A stretch of 64,000 nucleotides of DNA from Dasypus novemcinctus (Eukaryota; Chordata; Mammalia; Cingulata; Dasypodidae): contig NC_080694.1 in the NCBI RefSeq assembly GCF_030445035.2, positions 76,099,257 through 76,163,256 on the forward strand, written 5' to 3'. Position 1 is the first letter of the stretch, and each line of letters begins with the position of its first letter. Of the stretch, positions 12,227 through 22,161 are shown in pieces. Both the position numbers and the translations under genes were made by a program. A model generated the notes under the pieces. That model had not been told where the DNA came from, ran no database searches, and worked only from the letters and a program-made list of their open reading frames with translations.

Positions 12227-13507
12227 TTAGTTTAGAGAGATACCTTGATCAGTGAGGTGAAGCCAGTGATAGTGCACTTGAATAGGCCTGCTAAGAGCGG
12301 AATCAATTTGGTCTTTTACTAGTTGTATAATTCTTTTTATGGCCCAAGGTGCAAAGGATATTACAAGGAATATGGTTATTAAGGGACCTAATATGGGGAG
12401 AATGTAAGGAAGGATTCCGTTGAATCCCCAGGAGGCACCTCCTTGGGCTTCTTGCTCACGTTTGTGGTTTGCAATTCCTTCCCTAAGTTTGGACATGGAA
12501 TCTTTGGCTAAGCCAGAATGGTCAGTGTAAAAGCAGCATTCCTCACCTAGTGCAGCACAAAGCCCTCCTTGCTTAAGGAAAAGTAGATCTAAACCTCTCC
12601 TGTTCTGGAGAACAACTTCTGATAAGGACGTAAGGGATTTTTCAAGATGGGTGATGGAGTTTTCAATGCATGCTAAATCTTCATCTATAGCAGCTCTCAG
12701 GTGGGACAAACCTTGCTTTTGGAGAACGACAGCGGCGGTTCCAGTACCTAGGCCAGCAATACCTAAAAGAGAGGCAATAGTGACAGCTGTAACAAGTTCT
12801 CTTTTGTTCCTTGATATGGTTGGAGGTTGTGCGTCCCAGTATTGATAAAGGTCTTCTCTACGGAAGACGACGTGGGGCAGCACAGCTACTAAGAGGCACA
12901 CTTCTTTAGTCTCATTGAGGGCTTTTGCTGATACACAAGGAGTAAGCCCTGTGGAAGAGCATAGCCATTTTACCCCTGTTGGGGGAATGTAGAATTTACC
13001 TGTTGGTGGAGAGGATGACTGTGCACAGACCTTATTAAAGGAGGAGGGGATAGTACCAATGCAATGTCTGGAGTGAATAACAGATTGCATGGTGAGGCCG
13101 ATTTTTGTTGTATTCCAAGAGCATTGGGGAGGATTATCCTCGTTTGAAGTATTAAATGAGGTATTAAGGGCGAGAGCGTCATAAAAAGGGGGGTTGGCAA
13201 AAAAACATAACCAACAACTATGGGTAAAGTCAGGCTGGGAGGAGTTTAGGGAGAGAAAGGCAGCTTGGAGCACTGACCAGAATGGGTTATAAGTTGGTTT
13301 AGGCTCCATGGAAGTTTTTGAGGGCAACAGTGTTAGGCTGGTAGCAAAGGAAGAATGGGTTGAAATGATTTGATTGGTGGGCTTGTGAGGAGGGGTAGTT
13401 GCGATTTGAGGGGATGGGGGTGAAGTTTGGCGAGGAGGGGGAGCGAGCACTACATTTGGCCCAATGGCGATTGATGGTTGCCGTACTGCTTCCTTTTTTG
13501 CGGTCAC
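12227..13507 (-). pseudogene. env: ERV-A env, C-terminal part (SU end and TM)
   Basis: This open frame of about 420 codons is the distal part of a gammaretrovirus-type Env. It holds the SU CWLC motif, a furin-type RNKR site followed by a hydrophobic fusion peptide, the LQNRRGLDLL immunosuppressive-type segment, the CX6CC motif that pairs with CWLC, a membrane anchor near the end and a short tail. The first few codons come from the inserted LTR-B element. The natural 5' part lies at 14848-15477, and the insertion with its CTTTTT duplication separates the two. Env would mediate receptor binding and fusion, but this copy is split and cannot make the full protein. Confidence 0.9.
13493..13498. 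repeat. Target duplication of the LTR-B element, left
   Basis: CTTTTT, repeated at 14848-14853, flanking the composite LTR-B insertion within ERV-A env. Confidence 0.7.
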
Positions 13508-14476
13508 CCCTCAGGCTGAAGTGTGGTTTGCTGGCCTGGCGGGGGAGCAGCCGCGGCAGGCCAAGCCGCTGCCCCCATAATAGGGTGGCTGGTCGGACTC
13601 ACCGCCACCCCTGAAGGAAGCTCGGCATGGGCGCAGAGTGCCCTCGGGTCTCCCCTTCTCGGCGGCCATGCTTCCGCGGCCGCCCCTCCTCCCGGATAGC
13701 GCCACACAATGCCTTGTGGGGCAGCACCCTTCTTCTTCTTTCTCCCTGCGCAGGCCCAGGGCGGAAGATTCCAGTCTGCCCTTTTCCCCTCCCCCGACAG
13801 CAGCAACAGCCAGGTGTAGGCGGAAAAATCCAGTCTGCCCTTTTCCCCTCCCCCGACAGCAGCAACAGCCAGGTGTGGGCGGAAAAATCCAGCCCGCCCT
13901 TTTCCCTTCCCCCGACAGCAGCAACAGCCAGGCGTGGGCGGGAAACTCAAGTCTGCCCTCCACCCCAGCAACAGCAGCCACCAATCCCTAAACCCTGCCC
14001 CTTCCCCCAGCAACAGCGACAGCCAATCCCTAACCACCACCCCTCCCCCGTCCAGTACCGCCCACTGACCTTTCGCCGGCAACCAATCAGAACAGGGCGT
14101 GGCTTCGACCAATCAGCCTTCCCCAGCCCCTATAAAACTGTTGCCTCTCCCTCAGTAAAGTGGACTTGCGTGTTTACCTTGTCTCCGCGGTAGTTCTTCT
14201 GCCGTGCGCCCTCCAGTCCTGAGAGCCCCCGACAAGGGCCTGGCCTCCCTTGTCCCCAGTTCGTCGCCTGCTTCTTCAGGCGACCCCTTCGTCGCCGGCT
14301 TCGCCGGGCGACCCCTTCGTCGCCTGCTTCTCCGGGCGACCCCTTCGTCGCCGGCTTCGCCGGGCGACCCCGTCAGCCGAACCGCGCAACCCCTTGTGAG
14401 ACCGATCCCTCGTCTGCTCCCGGACCGACCCCTCGTCCCAAGTGGGACTGACCCCTCGTCCCAAGCGGGACCGTGC
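13499..14476 (+). repeat. LTR-B copy in plus orientation, U5 truncated
   Basis: Starts TGCGGTCACCCC, the reverse complement of the right ends of the LTR-B copies at 18.2-19.1 and 22.2-23.1 kb. It runs through U3 (including three units of about 59 bp containing CCCCTCCCCCGACAGCAGC at about 13771-13950), TATAAAAC near 14131, a degraded poly(A) signal (AGTAAAG) and R, into the GC-rich U5 minisatellite. It stops inside U5 at about 14476. Long GC-rich ORFs on both strands are compositional, not genes. Confidence 0.85.
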
Positions 14477-14847
14477 GGCGGCTTGCTCGGTCGGTAGAGG
14501 TGGGGTCTGGCTGCGGACGAGGGGTCGGTCCAGCTCTGGACGAGGGGTCGGTCCCGCTTGGGACGAGGGGTCAGTCCCACTTGGGACGAGGGGTCGGTCC
14601 GGGAGCAGACGAGGGATCGGTCTCACAAGGGGTTGCGCGGTTCGGCTGACGGGGTCGCCCGGCGAAGCCGGCGACGAAGGGGTCGCCCGGAGAAGCCGGC
14701 GACGAAGGGGTCGCCCGGAGAAGCAGGCGACGAACTGGGGACAAGGGAGGCCAGGCCCTTGTCGGGGGCTCTCAGGACTGGAGGGCGCACGGCAGAAGAA
14801 CTACCGCGGAGACAAGGTAAACACGCAAGTCCACTTTACTGACCGCA
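14477..14847 (-). repeat. Inverted LTR-B fragment forming a palindrome with the preceding LTR
   Basis: Starts with an intact U5 terminus (TGCGGCGGCTTGCTCGG) and runs through U5 and R to CCACTTTACT, then jumps to GACCGCA, the last seven bases of U3. About 300 bp mirror 14155-14476 almost perfectly, apart from one extra minisatellite unit in the left arm. The pair therefore begins TGCGGTC and ends GACCGCA and is bounded by CTTTTT duplications. Confidence 0.8.
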
Positions 14848-15477
14848 CTTTTTTATCATGATAAGACTCCCTGGGTTAGTCCCTGATACATAGAGCCTGA
14901 TACCCCAGGTTCGACTGATTGTCCAAGCAAGGTTATTGGGGAGCTGTACAGTGATATTTAATCCTATGCAGGTCCCTGGGGTAGTGCGGCCGAGCCCATC
15001 AGTGGAAGAAGGTTTGCAGCGAGGGGGAGTTCGTGTTAGGGTAAGATATTGATCGGTGGTACTAGGTTTCCAATCAGTGGCTAATGTTTCACACCCCCAG
15101 TATGCACAATAGTATTGATTGGGAGCGTTGCAATAGGTTTTTCCAGGATTTGAGGCTGGGCACATGTAGACCTGGCTGAGGTTAAGATTTTGGCGTACGC
15201 CAGCACGGCCTCCTCTACGGGAGCTACTGGAGCCGCTGTTGGCATTGGGGAAAGTGCCAGGGAGAAACAGTGTAGTGACATTAAAGATAAAGGAAGGTGC
15301 CCCCGCGGTAATGGTGGAATTTACAATTTTTGAATCTTCCCATCGTATTAGGGACCAATTCCAAGGCTGGTGGGGGTTGGTTTCGAGGGAAGTGGTGCTA
15401 AGGTTATTGAGCACACTTTGCAGGAAAAAATGTTTAAGGGCAACAGCCTTAAACGGCAGTGGGCTTAATAAGGCCAT
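14848..15477 (-). pseudogene. env: ERV-A env, N-terminal part (signal and SU)
   Basis: About 208 codons from the start at 15477 to the LTR-B insertion. The motif pattern PHQPWNWSL, many N-glycosylation sites and YYCAYWGCETLA resemble the SU receptor-binding half of MLV/FeLV-type gammaretroviruses, and the end GIRLYVSGTNPGS matches ERV-C Env. The start codon follows the stop of the upstream small ORF by one base (TAACATG in retroviral sense). The frame is cut off by the insertion at 14848. Confidence 0.85.
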
Positions 15478-15478
15478 G

Positions 15479-15670
15479 TTACTGAGGGCTGTAGGTGTTT
15501 AAGCAAGCTAGCAGGGTGAAGCACCCTACAATGCACAAATACGTTACGGCAAGAAGGTTTTTTTCTAGTAGGTTCCAATCTTTTGGGGCAACGGTTGCTA
15601 ATCCGGCTGCAAACAGCAATGCCAGAAAGCCAATTGGCAGGAGCCAGTAGTTATTGTGGCAATAATTCAT
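15479..15670 (-). CDS. Small two-helix pre-env ORF of ERV-A
   Basis: 63 codons, ATG at 15670. There are two hydrophobic segments (about residues 8-27 and 37-55) around a polar loop reading GLATVAPKDWNL. The AP-x-DWNL core and the position directly 5' of env are shared with ERV-B (19483-19680) and ERV-C (32492-32689). Its TAA ends one base before the env ATG. I recognise no family. A membrane hairpin is predicted from hydropathy only. Confidence 0.65.
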   Translation of the reverse strand: MNYCHNNYWLLPIGFLALLFAAGLATVAPKDWNLLEKNLLAVTYLCIVGCFTLLACLNTYSPQ

Positions 15671-15839
15671 GTGGCTTTAGTGATGGAGCAAACCTGTACG
15701 CTGAGCTTCTTTAAGGTGCAGGCTGTATGTGGATTCTCTGCATGGAACTTGAAATCCAATGAGGTTTCTCCACGCTGGTTACAGCAAGGTTGGCAGTTTT
15801 TTGTTGGCGACGTGCTGGAAGAGAAAAAGATTTCTTTTC

Positions 15840-18160
15840 TCAGGGAGGGGTTTGTTCCCTGGAAAGGTTGTTGTTAAAGGGGAGAGGGTTTTTTTCCGAT
15901 AGTGGAGGATTAACATGTCTTATTAATCTTTCTGGCAGCCAGTGAGGGCCTTCTTTTTCTTGGTCGTATATGCAAGCAGAGCCTCGCCCCCAGATGATAA
16001 CGGGGTCGGGCCCGTTCCATTTCGATGTTGAGGGGTCGCACCACATAACGGTGGCTCATTGCGTTTGTGTTTTGGGATGCCAGTGCCTATTGGCTGCAGA
16101 GTGCCCTTCTTGATCCAGAGTTAGGAAGTTGAGGACAAAGAGAGCATGATGTAAAAGATCTCGGGGGCGTTGTTTTGTGAGATCGAGAGTGCTATCAGCT
16201 AGACAGCACAGGGCATTTTTTAGGGTGCGATGTGCTCGTTCTACTATTCCTTGGCCCTGGGGGTTGTATGGTATTCCTGTATTATGTACGATTTGTAATT
16301 TTTGACAGAAGGTTTGAAAATTTTTTCCAGTGTATCCAGGTCCATTGTCTGTTTTAATGAGCTTAGGCTGGCCTAGAATAGTGAAACAATGTAGTAAATG
16401 AGAGATAACATGTTTTGAAGCTTCTCCTGATTGTAGGCTAGCTAAAATAAATCCGCTGTATGTGTCAACACAAACATGAATATATTTGAGTTGCCCAAAA
16501 CTGGCAAAGTGGGTGATATCCATTTGCCAGATTTCATTTGGGATAAGTCCTCTTGGGTTGACTCCTAGGTGAGGGACTGGCAATTGGGTTACACAATTTT
16601 TGCAGGTTTTAACAATTTCCCTTGCTTGTTCTCTAGTAATATTGAATTTTAGTTGGAGAGTGTTTGCATTTAGGTGATGTTGTGCATGGGCTTGGGAAGC
16701 TAAGGTAAAAGAGTTGCAAAGATTGGGACATATTAGCTGAGTGGCAGCGTCTGCTAATGCATTGCCTTCTGCAAGAGGGCCTGGTAGACTTTGGTGGGCA
16801 CGGAGATGCCCTACGAAGAAGGGGTGCTGTCGTTTGAGAATTAGTTTTTGCAGCTGTGAGAATAAGGGGACTGCAGTGGAGGAGGGCTTGATAAATGGAG
16901 TGGTTTCTAATAGCGGTATAGACTGGGCTATATATGCACTATCAGTGTATAAATTAAAAGGTTGATTTTGAAGGCGGGAAAAAACTTGCAGGACTGCGTA
17001 GAGTTCGACCAGTTGGGCTGAAGTATAGGGAGAATGCATGGAAAAGGCTTGACCCTGGATGACGTAAACTGCAGTCCCATTAGCTGATCCATCAGTAAAG
17101 ACTAAGGTGGCCGAGTCTATGGGTTTTGTTTTAGTGACTTTAGGGAAGGTGAACTGATGGATTTTGGTGAACTGAATTAGCGGATCACCAGGGTAGTGGC
17201 TATCAATATTGCCTGGAAATGAAAAGTGTGTGATAGCCCATTCATCATTGGTTTGGGAGAGCCAATGGATTTGATCCTGAGTGTATGGAACGATAAGGGA
17301 ATCGGGGTCTTTTCCAAACAATTGGCGACTAGTTTGCCGGCCTTTTATTATGAGGGCAGCTATAAGAGAAATGTATGATGAGAGCACCTTTGGTGGAGTA
17401 GCGGAGAGGTGAACCCAGAGCAATGGGTGACCTTGTCCATTTTGCTGTTTTATGTTTGATTGCCAGAAAACTCCTGTAGGTGTATGAACCGTAGCCAGAA
17501 TTATAAAGATTAAGGGTTGGTGGTAATTTATTTGATAACAGGTTTGAATTTGGATAGCTTGATTTATTAAGATAAGCGCTTGCATTGCCTCTGGAGTTAT
17601 GCTTCGGGGAGAGGAGGGGTTTGCGTCACCTTTTAAGATATTATAGAGTGGCAGAAGGGTTTCAGTGGGTAGTTTTAGGTAGGGGCGGAGCCACTGAATG
17701 TCTCCTAGAAGTTTTGGGAAATCATTTAGAATTAATAGATGGGAGGTTCGCAGTTGAATGCAGGGTGTCAAAACTTGTTGGTGCCAAAGCTCGAAACTCA
17801 AATAGGAAAAAGGGTTTGAAGTTTGCACCTTATCAGGGGCTATTTGAAGACCTCTTGCAGTTAAGTTTTTTAGAAGGTCTTGAAAACAAAGGTTTAGGTT
17901 GAACAAGTTTTGACCTGCTAACAAGATATCATCCATATAATGAAGGATATAGATTTGTGGCCATAGTTGCCGGATGGGGTTAATAGTGTCAGCAACAAAT
18001 TTTTGACATAAAGTTGGACTATTGGCCATGCCTTGTGGTAAGACTTTCCATTGAAATCAGGGCATAGGGCCTTGGAAGTTAATTTGAGGAACACTAAAGG
18101 TGAAATGTTGCCTGTCTTTCGGGTGAAGTGGTATGGAAAAAAAACCCAATCCTTTAAGTC
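15840..18160 (-). pseudogene. pol: ERV-A pol, main part: RT, RNase H, integrase
   Basis: In retroviral sense the fragment resumes after the ERV-B insertion with VIDLKDW. It then shows the RT motif GMANSPTLCQ and YMDD near 17943, the RNase H residues (FTDGSA, VELYAV, YTDSAY, NALADAA) and integrase with HHCC zinc-binding residues and the D,D-35-E set (QMDITH, KTDNGPGY, GIVERAH). A frameshift near 18110 and another break near 16050 separate the ends. The C-terminal integrase piece is at 15840-16046. The sequence is betaretrovirus-like (closest by eye to type D viruses). Active-site residues are kept, but the gene is split by ERV-B. Confidence 0.9.
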
Positions 18161-18166
18161 TATAAC
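18161..18166. repeat. ERV-B target site duplication, left
   Basis: TATAAC, repeated at 23097-23102. It lies inside ERV-A pol, so ERV-B is younger than ERV-A. Confidence 0.9.
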
Positions 18167-19065
18167 TGCGACGGTTTGCTCGGTTGGTAGAGGTGGGGTC
18201 TGGCTGCGGACGAGGGGTCGGTCCAGCTCTGGACGAGGGGTCGGTCCCACTTGGGACGAAGGGTCGGTCCCACTTGGGACGAGGGGTCGGTCCGGCAGCA
18301 GACGAGGGATCGGTCTCACAAGGGGTTGCATGGTTAGGCTGATGGGGTCGCCCGGAGAAGCAGGCGACGAACTGGGGACAAGGGAGGCGAGGCCCTTGTC
18401 GGGGGCTCTCAGGACTGGAGGGCGCACGGCAGAAGAACTACCACGGAGACAAGGTAAACACGCAAGTCCACTTTATTGAGGGAGAGGCAACAGTTTTATA
18501 GGGGCTGGGGAAGGCTGATTAGTCGAAGCCATGCCCTGTTCTAATTGGTTGCCAGCGAAAGGTCAGTGGGCGGTACCGGATGGGGGAGGGGTGGTGGTTA
18601 GGGATTGGCTGTCGCTGTTGCTGGGGGAAGGGGCAGGGTTTAGGGATTGGTGGCTGCTGTTGCTGGGGTGGAGGGCAGACTTGAGTTTCCCACCCACGCC
18701 TGGCTGTTGCTGCTGTCGGGGGGAGGGAAAAGGGCAGACTGGATTTTTCTGCCCACGCCTGGCTGTTGCTGCTGTCGGGGGAGGGGAAAAGGGCAGACTG
18801 GAATTTTCCACCCTGCGCCTGCGCAGGGAGAAGGAAGAAGAAGGGTGCCGCCCCACAAGGCATTGGGTGGCACCATCCAGGAGGAGGGGCAGCCATGGAA
18901 GCATGGCTGCCGAGAAGGGGAGACCCGAGGGCACTCTGCGCCCATGCCGAGCTTCCTTCAGGTGGGTCCGACCAGCCACCCTATTATGGGAGCAGCGGCT
19001 TGGCCTGCCGCGGCTGCTCCCCCGCCAGGCCAGCAAACCACACTTCAGCCCAAGGGGTGACCACA
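18167..19065 (-). repeat. ERV-B 3' LTR (LTR-B)
   Basis: 899 bp from TGCGACGG to GACCACA, matching 22162-23096 with a few percent difference, many at CpG, plus minisatellite indels. In retroviral sense it has U3 repeats of about 59 bp, TATAAAAC near 18496, AATAAAG near 18473, then R and a GC-rich U5 with (GACGAGGGGTCGGTCC)-type and GGGTCGCCCGG-type repeats. Confidence 0.9.
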
Positions 19066-19483
19066 TTTCCCCCTTCTTTTCAAATAAGGGCCAGGATGGC
19101 AGCAGCAACAAGTAGCCGAGGCCCAAGAGGCAGTAAGCAATGAGGGAAGCAGGGCTGAAGAGGGAGGTGAGTATGACGGGGATACAAATGTACAATTTGG
19201 GGGGCGGTATCTTGCCTTTGCAAGCAAGGGTGGCCAATGTCCAATTCTCGTTGATCTCGGTGGCTATAAGGTCTATCTGCTTGTTAAAAGTCCCGAATGA
19301 CAGCGCATTACAGGTAGTTGATCTCTCCTTGGCAGTGAAGACATTGTAGGAGAGGATTACTTTTTCCTGCCAGAGGCTTACTGTCCAATTAAAAGGCTGA
19401 TGGCTGGGGTTGGTGAGTGCAATGGGGAGTGTGAGGAAAAGAAGGGTGATGGTTTTGGACAAGAGGAGGCTTGGTGAAGTCAT
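18563..19483 (-). pseudogene. env: ERV-B truncated env reading into the 3' LTR
   Basis: From ATG 19483 the frame encodes a signal peptide ending near IALTNPS, about 70 residues of the SU N-terminus (HQPFNWTVSLWQ as in ERV-C) and then a hydrophobic stretch (CLLGLGYLLLLPSWP) just before the polypurine tract. It then stays open through U3 to 18563, 306 codons in all. The middle and TM parts of env are absent. It could yield a short membrane protein with a proline- and serine-rich tail, or nothing. The ATG overlaps the stop of the small upstream ORF (TAATG). Confidence 0.6.
19066..19080 (-). promoter_or_regulatory. ERV-B polypurine tract
   Basis: AAAAGAAGGGGGAAA in retroviral sense, directly abutting the 3' LTR. 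Confidence 0.85.
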
Positions 19484-19680
19484 TATGGGAGGAAGATAAG
19501 GAGTAAAGCATAAAAGAGGATAATAAACAGAAAGGCGATGGAGAGTAGAATTCGTTGGCCGAGGTTCCAATCTTCTGGGGCGGTAGTGGCTAGACAGATG
19601 GCAGAAAATATTATCAAGAAAGCAAAGGTTATGAGGAAGAAATAAAGTATTAAAGGCTGTGGGGGAAGTGAGAAGATCAT
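19483..19680 (-). CDS. Small two-helix pre-env ORF of ERV-B, copy 1
   Basis: 65 codons, ATG at 19680, TAA overlapping the env ATG as TAATG. It aligns without gaps to the 65-residue ERV-C ORF, with about 37 of 65 residues identical by eye, including the SAxCLAxTAPxDWNL core and the flanking helices. No known family is recognised. Conservation in a provirus that lost most of its genes is notable. Confidence 0.7.
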   Translation of the reverse strand: MIFSLPPQPLILYFFLITFAFLIIFSAICLATTAPEDWNLGQRILLSIAFLFIILFYALLLIFLP

Positions 19681-19744
19681 TTAGAGGATAGGGTTGAGAA
19701 TGGTATGTTTAAGACAGAAGCTTTGTGGTTTGTAGGAGACTGCT

Positions 19745-19920
19745 TTATAAACGAAGGAGAATGAGGGCAGTAAATATAGTAACGATAGATAGGAAGATGA
19801 CAGTGAGGAGGAGTCTTTGTTTAAGGTTCCAATCGTCCGGCGCAACAGTGGCTAGGCCGATAGCGAGGGGTGTTGCCAAATAGACAATGGCTGCAAAGAC
19901 AAAATCATCTTCTGTTTCCT
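19745..19920 (-). pseudogene. Second, upstream copy of the pre-env ORF in ERV-B
   Basis: Reading toward lower coordinates, about 58 codons end at a TAA (19747-19745). They contain GLATVAPDDWNLKQRLLL between two hydrophobic segments, clearly a paralogue of 19483-19680. No in-frame ATG is seen at the expected place. The frame runs back into the AT-rich block at about 19890, which may have replaced the true 5' end. Confidence 0.65.
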
Positions 19921-20781
19921 TAAGAATAACTTTTCTTTAAATACTTAGTAGCATGCAATATTAGAAACCGTTTCCTAAAAGCAAGTTGGCAGGGGAGCTT
20001 GGTTGCTGTTAATCTTTCCTGTTATAAAATTACCTTTTATTATTATTATCATCAATTTAGTTTTATATATATATATTTAAGAATGACCTTTTGGAATTAG
20101 CCATTTAATACCTTAATGTAAACTATTGAAGATAAATTTTATCTTTACAGAACACATTCCCTTACGTAAAGTTATCACAATACCTTTTACACTTGCCGCA
20201 TGCAAATTAAATTTCAAGAGTTTATGAAAAATTAGCCATCTTACTTTAGGACAAAATACGTCTTTTTGCAAAACTTATTACATTTCAGTTAGCATTTTTA
20301 CAAACTTCTAACCTTTTTTAATATTCATATAAGTTTTACATTCTTTATATTATCCTGTGAAGAAAAATAAGTTATTCATTTTAATCTAGGCAAGAACAAC
20401 TTTTTATGAAGATGTACAGTTAATTTTGTTAATTAAGACTTACAATTTTTTAAAAATTGTAGATATCTTATTAACATTTAAACTTATGTATTAATATAAT
20501 AAACTTAAGTATTAATATAAGCGCTTATTTAATTTTTGGCCATTTGAATAGAGCTCTTTTAAAGATTTCTAGTAATTTATATTTACCATCCGGAGGTATC
20601 ACAATATATGTTGACATTGAACGAACAGACAGACAAACACAGAACAATTACAACACATTAACAGAAATATATAATTTATTTACAGTTGACTCATAATTCT
20701 TACTTTCTTGGTATAGCTGCTTTTAAATCCTTTTTTATATAGCATATCATAGATTATACCCTTCAAGATTTCTTCTGGACT
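19890..20781 (-). other. AT-rich non-coding block in ERV-B, shared with ERV-D
   Basis: No ORF of note and strongly AT-rich, between the GC-rich gag remnant and the env-proximal part. Its reverse complement matches the ERV-D internal region near 45.95-46.76 kb: AAGGTATTGTG, GGGAATGTGTTCTGT, TAAAAGGTAATTTTATAACAGG, CTCCCCTGCCAACTTGCTT and TTAAGGAAACAG all occur in the same order. Function unknown. The block has replaced gag, pro and pol. Confidence 0.7.
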
Positions 20782-21033
20782 TCATGTTGCCTGTAATAAG
20801 CCAGGAGGGAATCTTTTACCTTCCTGCTCCACAGCAAAAGTGACCCTATCTATAAGGCAAGTATAGGTGTCTGGGTCCCAAAGCTGACACGTGGTAAGCC
20901 ACGGATTAAAGGGGAGAAGAAGGTCCCGATATACTTGGAGCTGTTTCAAAGAGATCTTACACCGGTGAGTGTCTAGGAGACCGGCGAGGGCCCGAACTTG
21001 CGGGGCTTGCTTGGCAGATAGGATGTTACCCAT
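20782..21033 (-). pseudogene. gag: ERV-B gag, N-terminal matrix fragment
   Basis: 83 codons from ATG 21033 (MGNILSAKQAPQV, a myristoylation-type start). It is clearly related to the ERV-C matrix: SLKQLQ, LLLPFNPWL, TCQLW-PDTY and LIDRVT are shared. It ends just inside the junction with the AT-rich block, so capsid, nucleocapsid, pro and pol are missing. The frame is also open upstream to 21222 without a clear start. A splice donor-like AAGGTAAGG lies upstream near 21073-21081. Confidence 0.8.
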
Positions 21034-21298
21034 TGCTAATGGCCTTTTGGAGCCAATAAGAAAAGGGGCCCTTACCTTGAGAGCGCGGCGATGGGAGCCG
21101 AGGTGCGCGGTGAGATGAGGGGTCGGAGCCGATGGGACTCCGACGGTGGTCGCGGGCCAAGAGAAGGCCCCGACGAGGGGAGGGCGGAACGACGAGCAGT
21201 GGAGCAAGGCAAAGGGGAGCAAGCACGGAGGGGAGGAGGCAGAGGTGAAGGCAGGGGTGGAGGTGCTCAGGCACGCGCTCCTGAGAGTTTTATTGGCG

Positions 21299-22110
21299 CC
21301 TCTTAATCATAGCGGGTCGGTATAAGCCCCCAACATGGAAGGAGAAAGCCATCCAGCGATTCTCCCAGACTGCCGTGGATCATATGAGGTCACCAAGGTT
21401 CAGGAGCAGCAATGCAGAGCGAAAAGATAGGGGTGAGAAGAGAGGAGAGTGTAGGGCTATGGTAGGGTTACTTCAGACGTGCAAGTGCGTGCTCCCGAGA
21501 AATCCAAGGCTCCTCTTAATCATAGCGGGTCGGTATAAGCCCCCGACATGGAAGGAGAAAGCCATCCAGCGATTCTCCCAGACCGCCGTGGATCATATGA
21601 GGTAGCCAAGGCTCAGGTAGCAGCAATGTTGCGCAAGAGAAGTCCCAAGGTGAGAAGAGAGGAGGGTGTAGGGCTGTGGTAGGATTACTTCAGACGTGCA
21701 AGCGCACGCTCCCGAGAAATCCAAGGCTCCTCTTAATCATAGCGGGTCGGTATAAGCCCCCGACATGGAAGGAGAAAGCCATCCAGCGATTCTCCCAGAC
21801 CGCCGTGGATCATATGAGGTAGCCAAGGCTCAGGTAGCAGCAATGTTGCACAAGAGAAGTCCCAAGGTGAGAAGAGAGGAGGGCATAGGGCTGTGGTAGG
21901 ATTACTTCAGACGTGCAAGCGCGCGCTCCCGAGAAATCCAAGGCTCCTCTTAATCATAGCGGGTCGGTATAAGCCCCCGACATGGAAGGAGAAAGCCATC
22001 CAGCGATTCTCCCAGACCGCCGTGGATCATATGAGGTAGCCAAGGCTCAGGTAGCAGCAATGTTGCATGAGAGAAGTCCCAAGGTGAGAAGAGAGGGGGG
22101 GGGCGCCAGG
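21299..22110 (-). repeat. ERV-B leader tandem repeat, about 215-bp units
   Basis: Units begin at CCTCTTAATCATAGCGGG near 21299, 21512, 21729 and 21946 (periods 213, 217, 217; the fourth is partial). Each holds TAAGCCCCCGACATGGAAGG and GTGGATCATATGAGG. The array lies between the primer binding site and gag, where retroviral packaging signals normally are. Confidence 0.9.
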
Positions 22111-22141
22111 TTATGGAGTGAGGCTGTGGTGGAGTTGCCTT

Positions 22142-22159
22142 GCCCCACGTTGGGCGCCA
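22142..22159 (-). promoter_or_regulatory. ERV-B primer binding site, tRNA-Lys1,2 type
   Basis: In retroviral sense TGGCGCCCAACGTGGGGC, two bases from the 5' LTR. This is the classical lysine primer site of type D and related betaretroviruses, intact here. Confidence 0.92.
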
Positions 22160-22161
22160 AC

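Noticed and set aside
13504..14112. Long GC-rich ORFs on both strands of the LTR-B copies, also at 18531-19115 and 22461-23084
   Set aside because: They overlap in several frames, follow the U3 and minisatellite repeats, and show low-complexity proline, glycine and glutamine runs. Best explained by base composition in LTRs.
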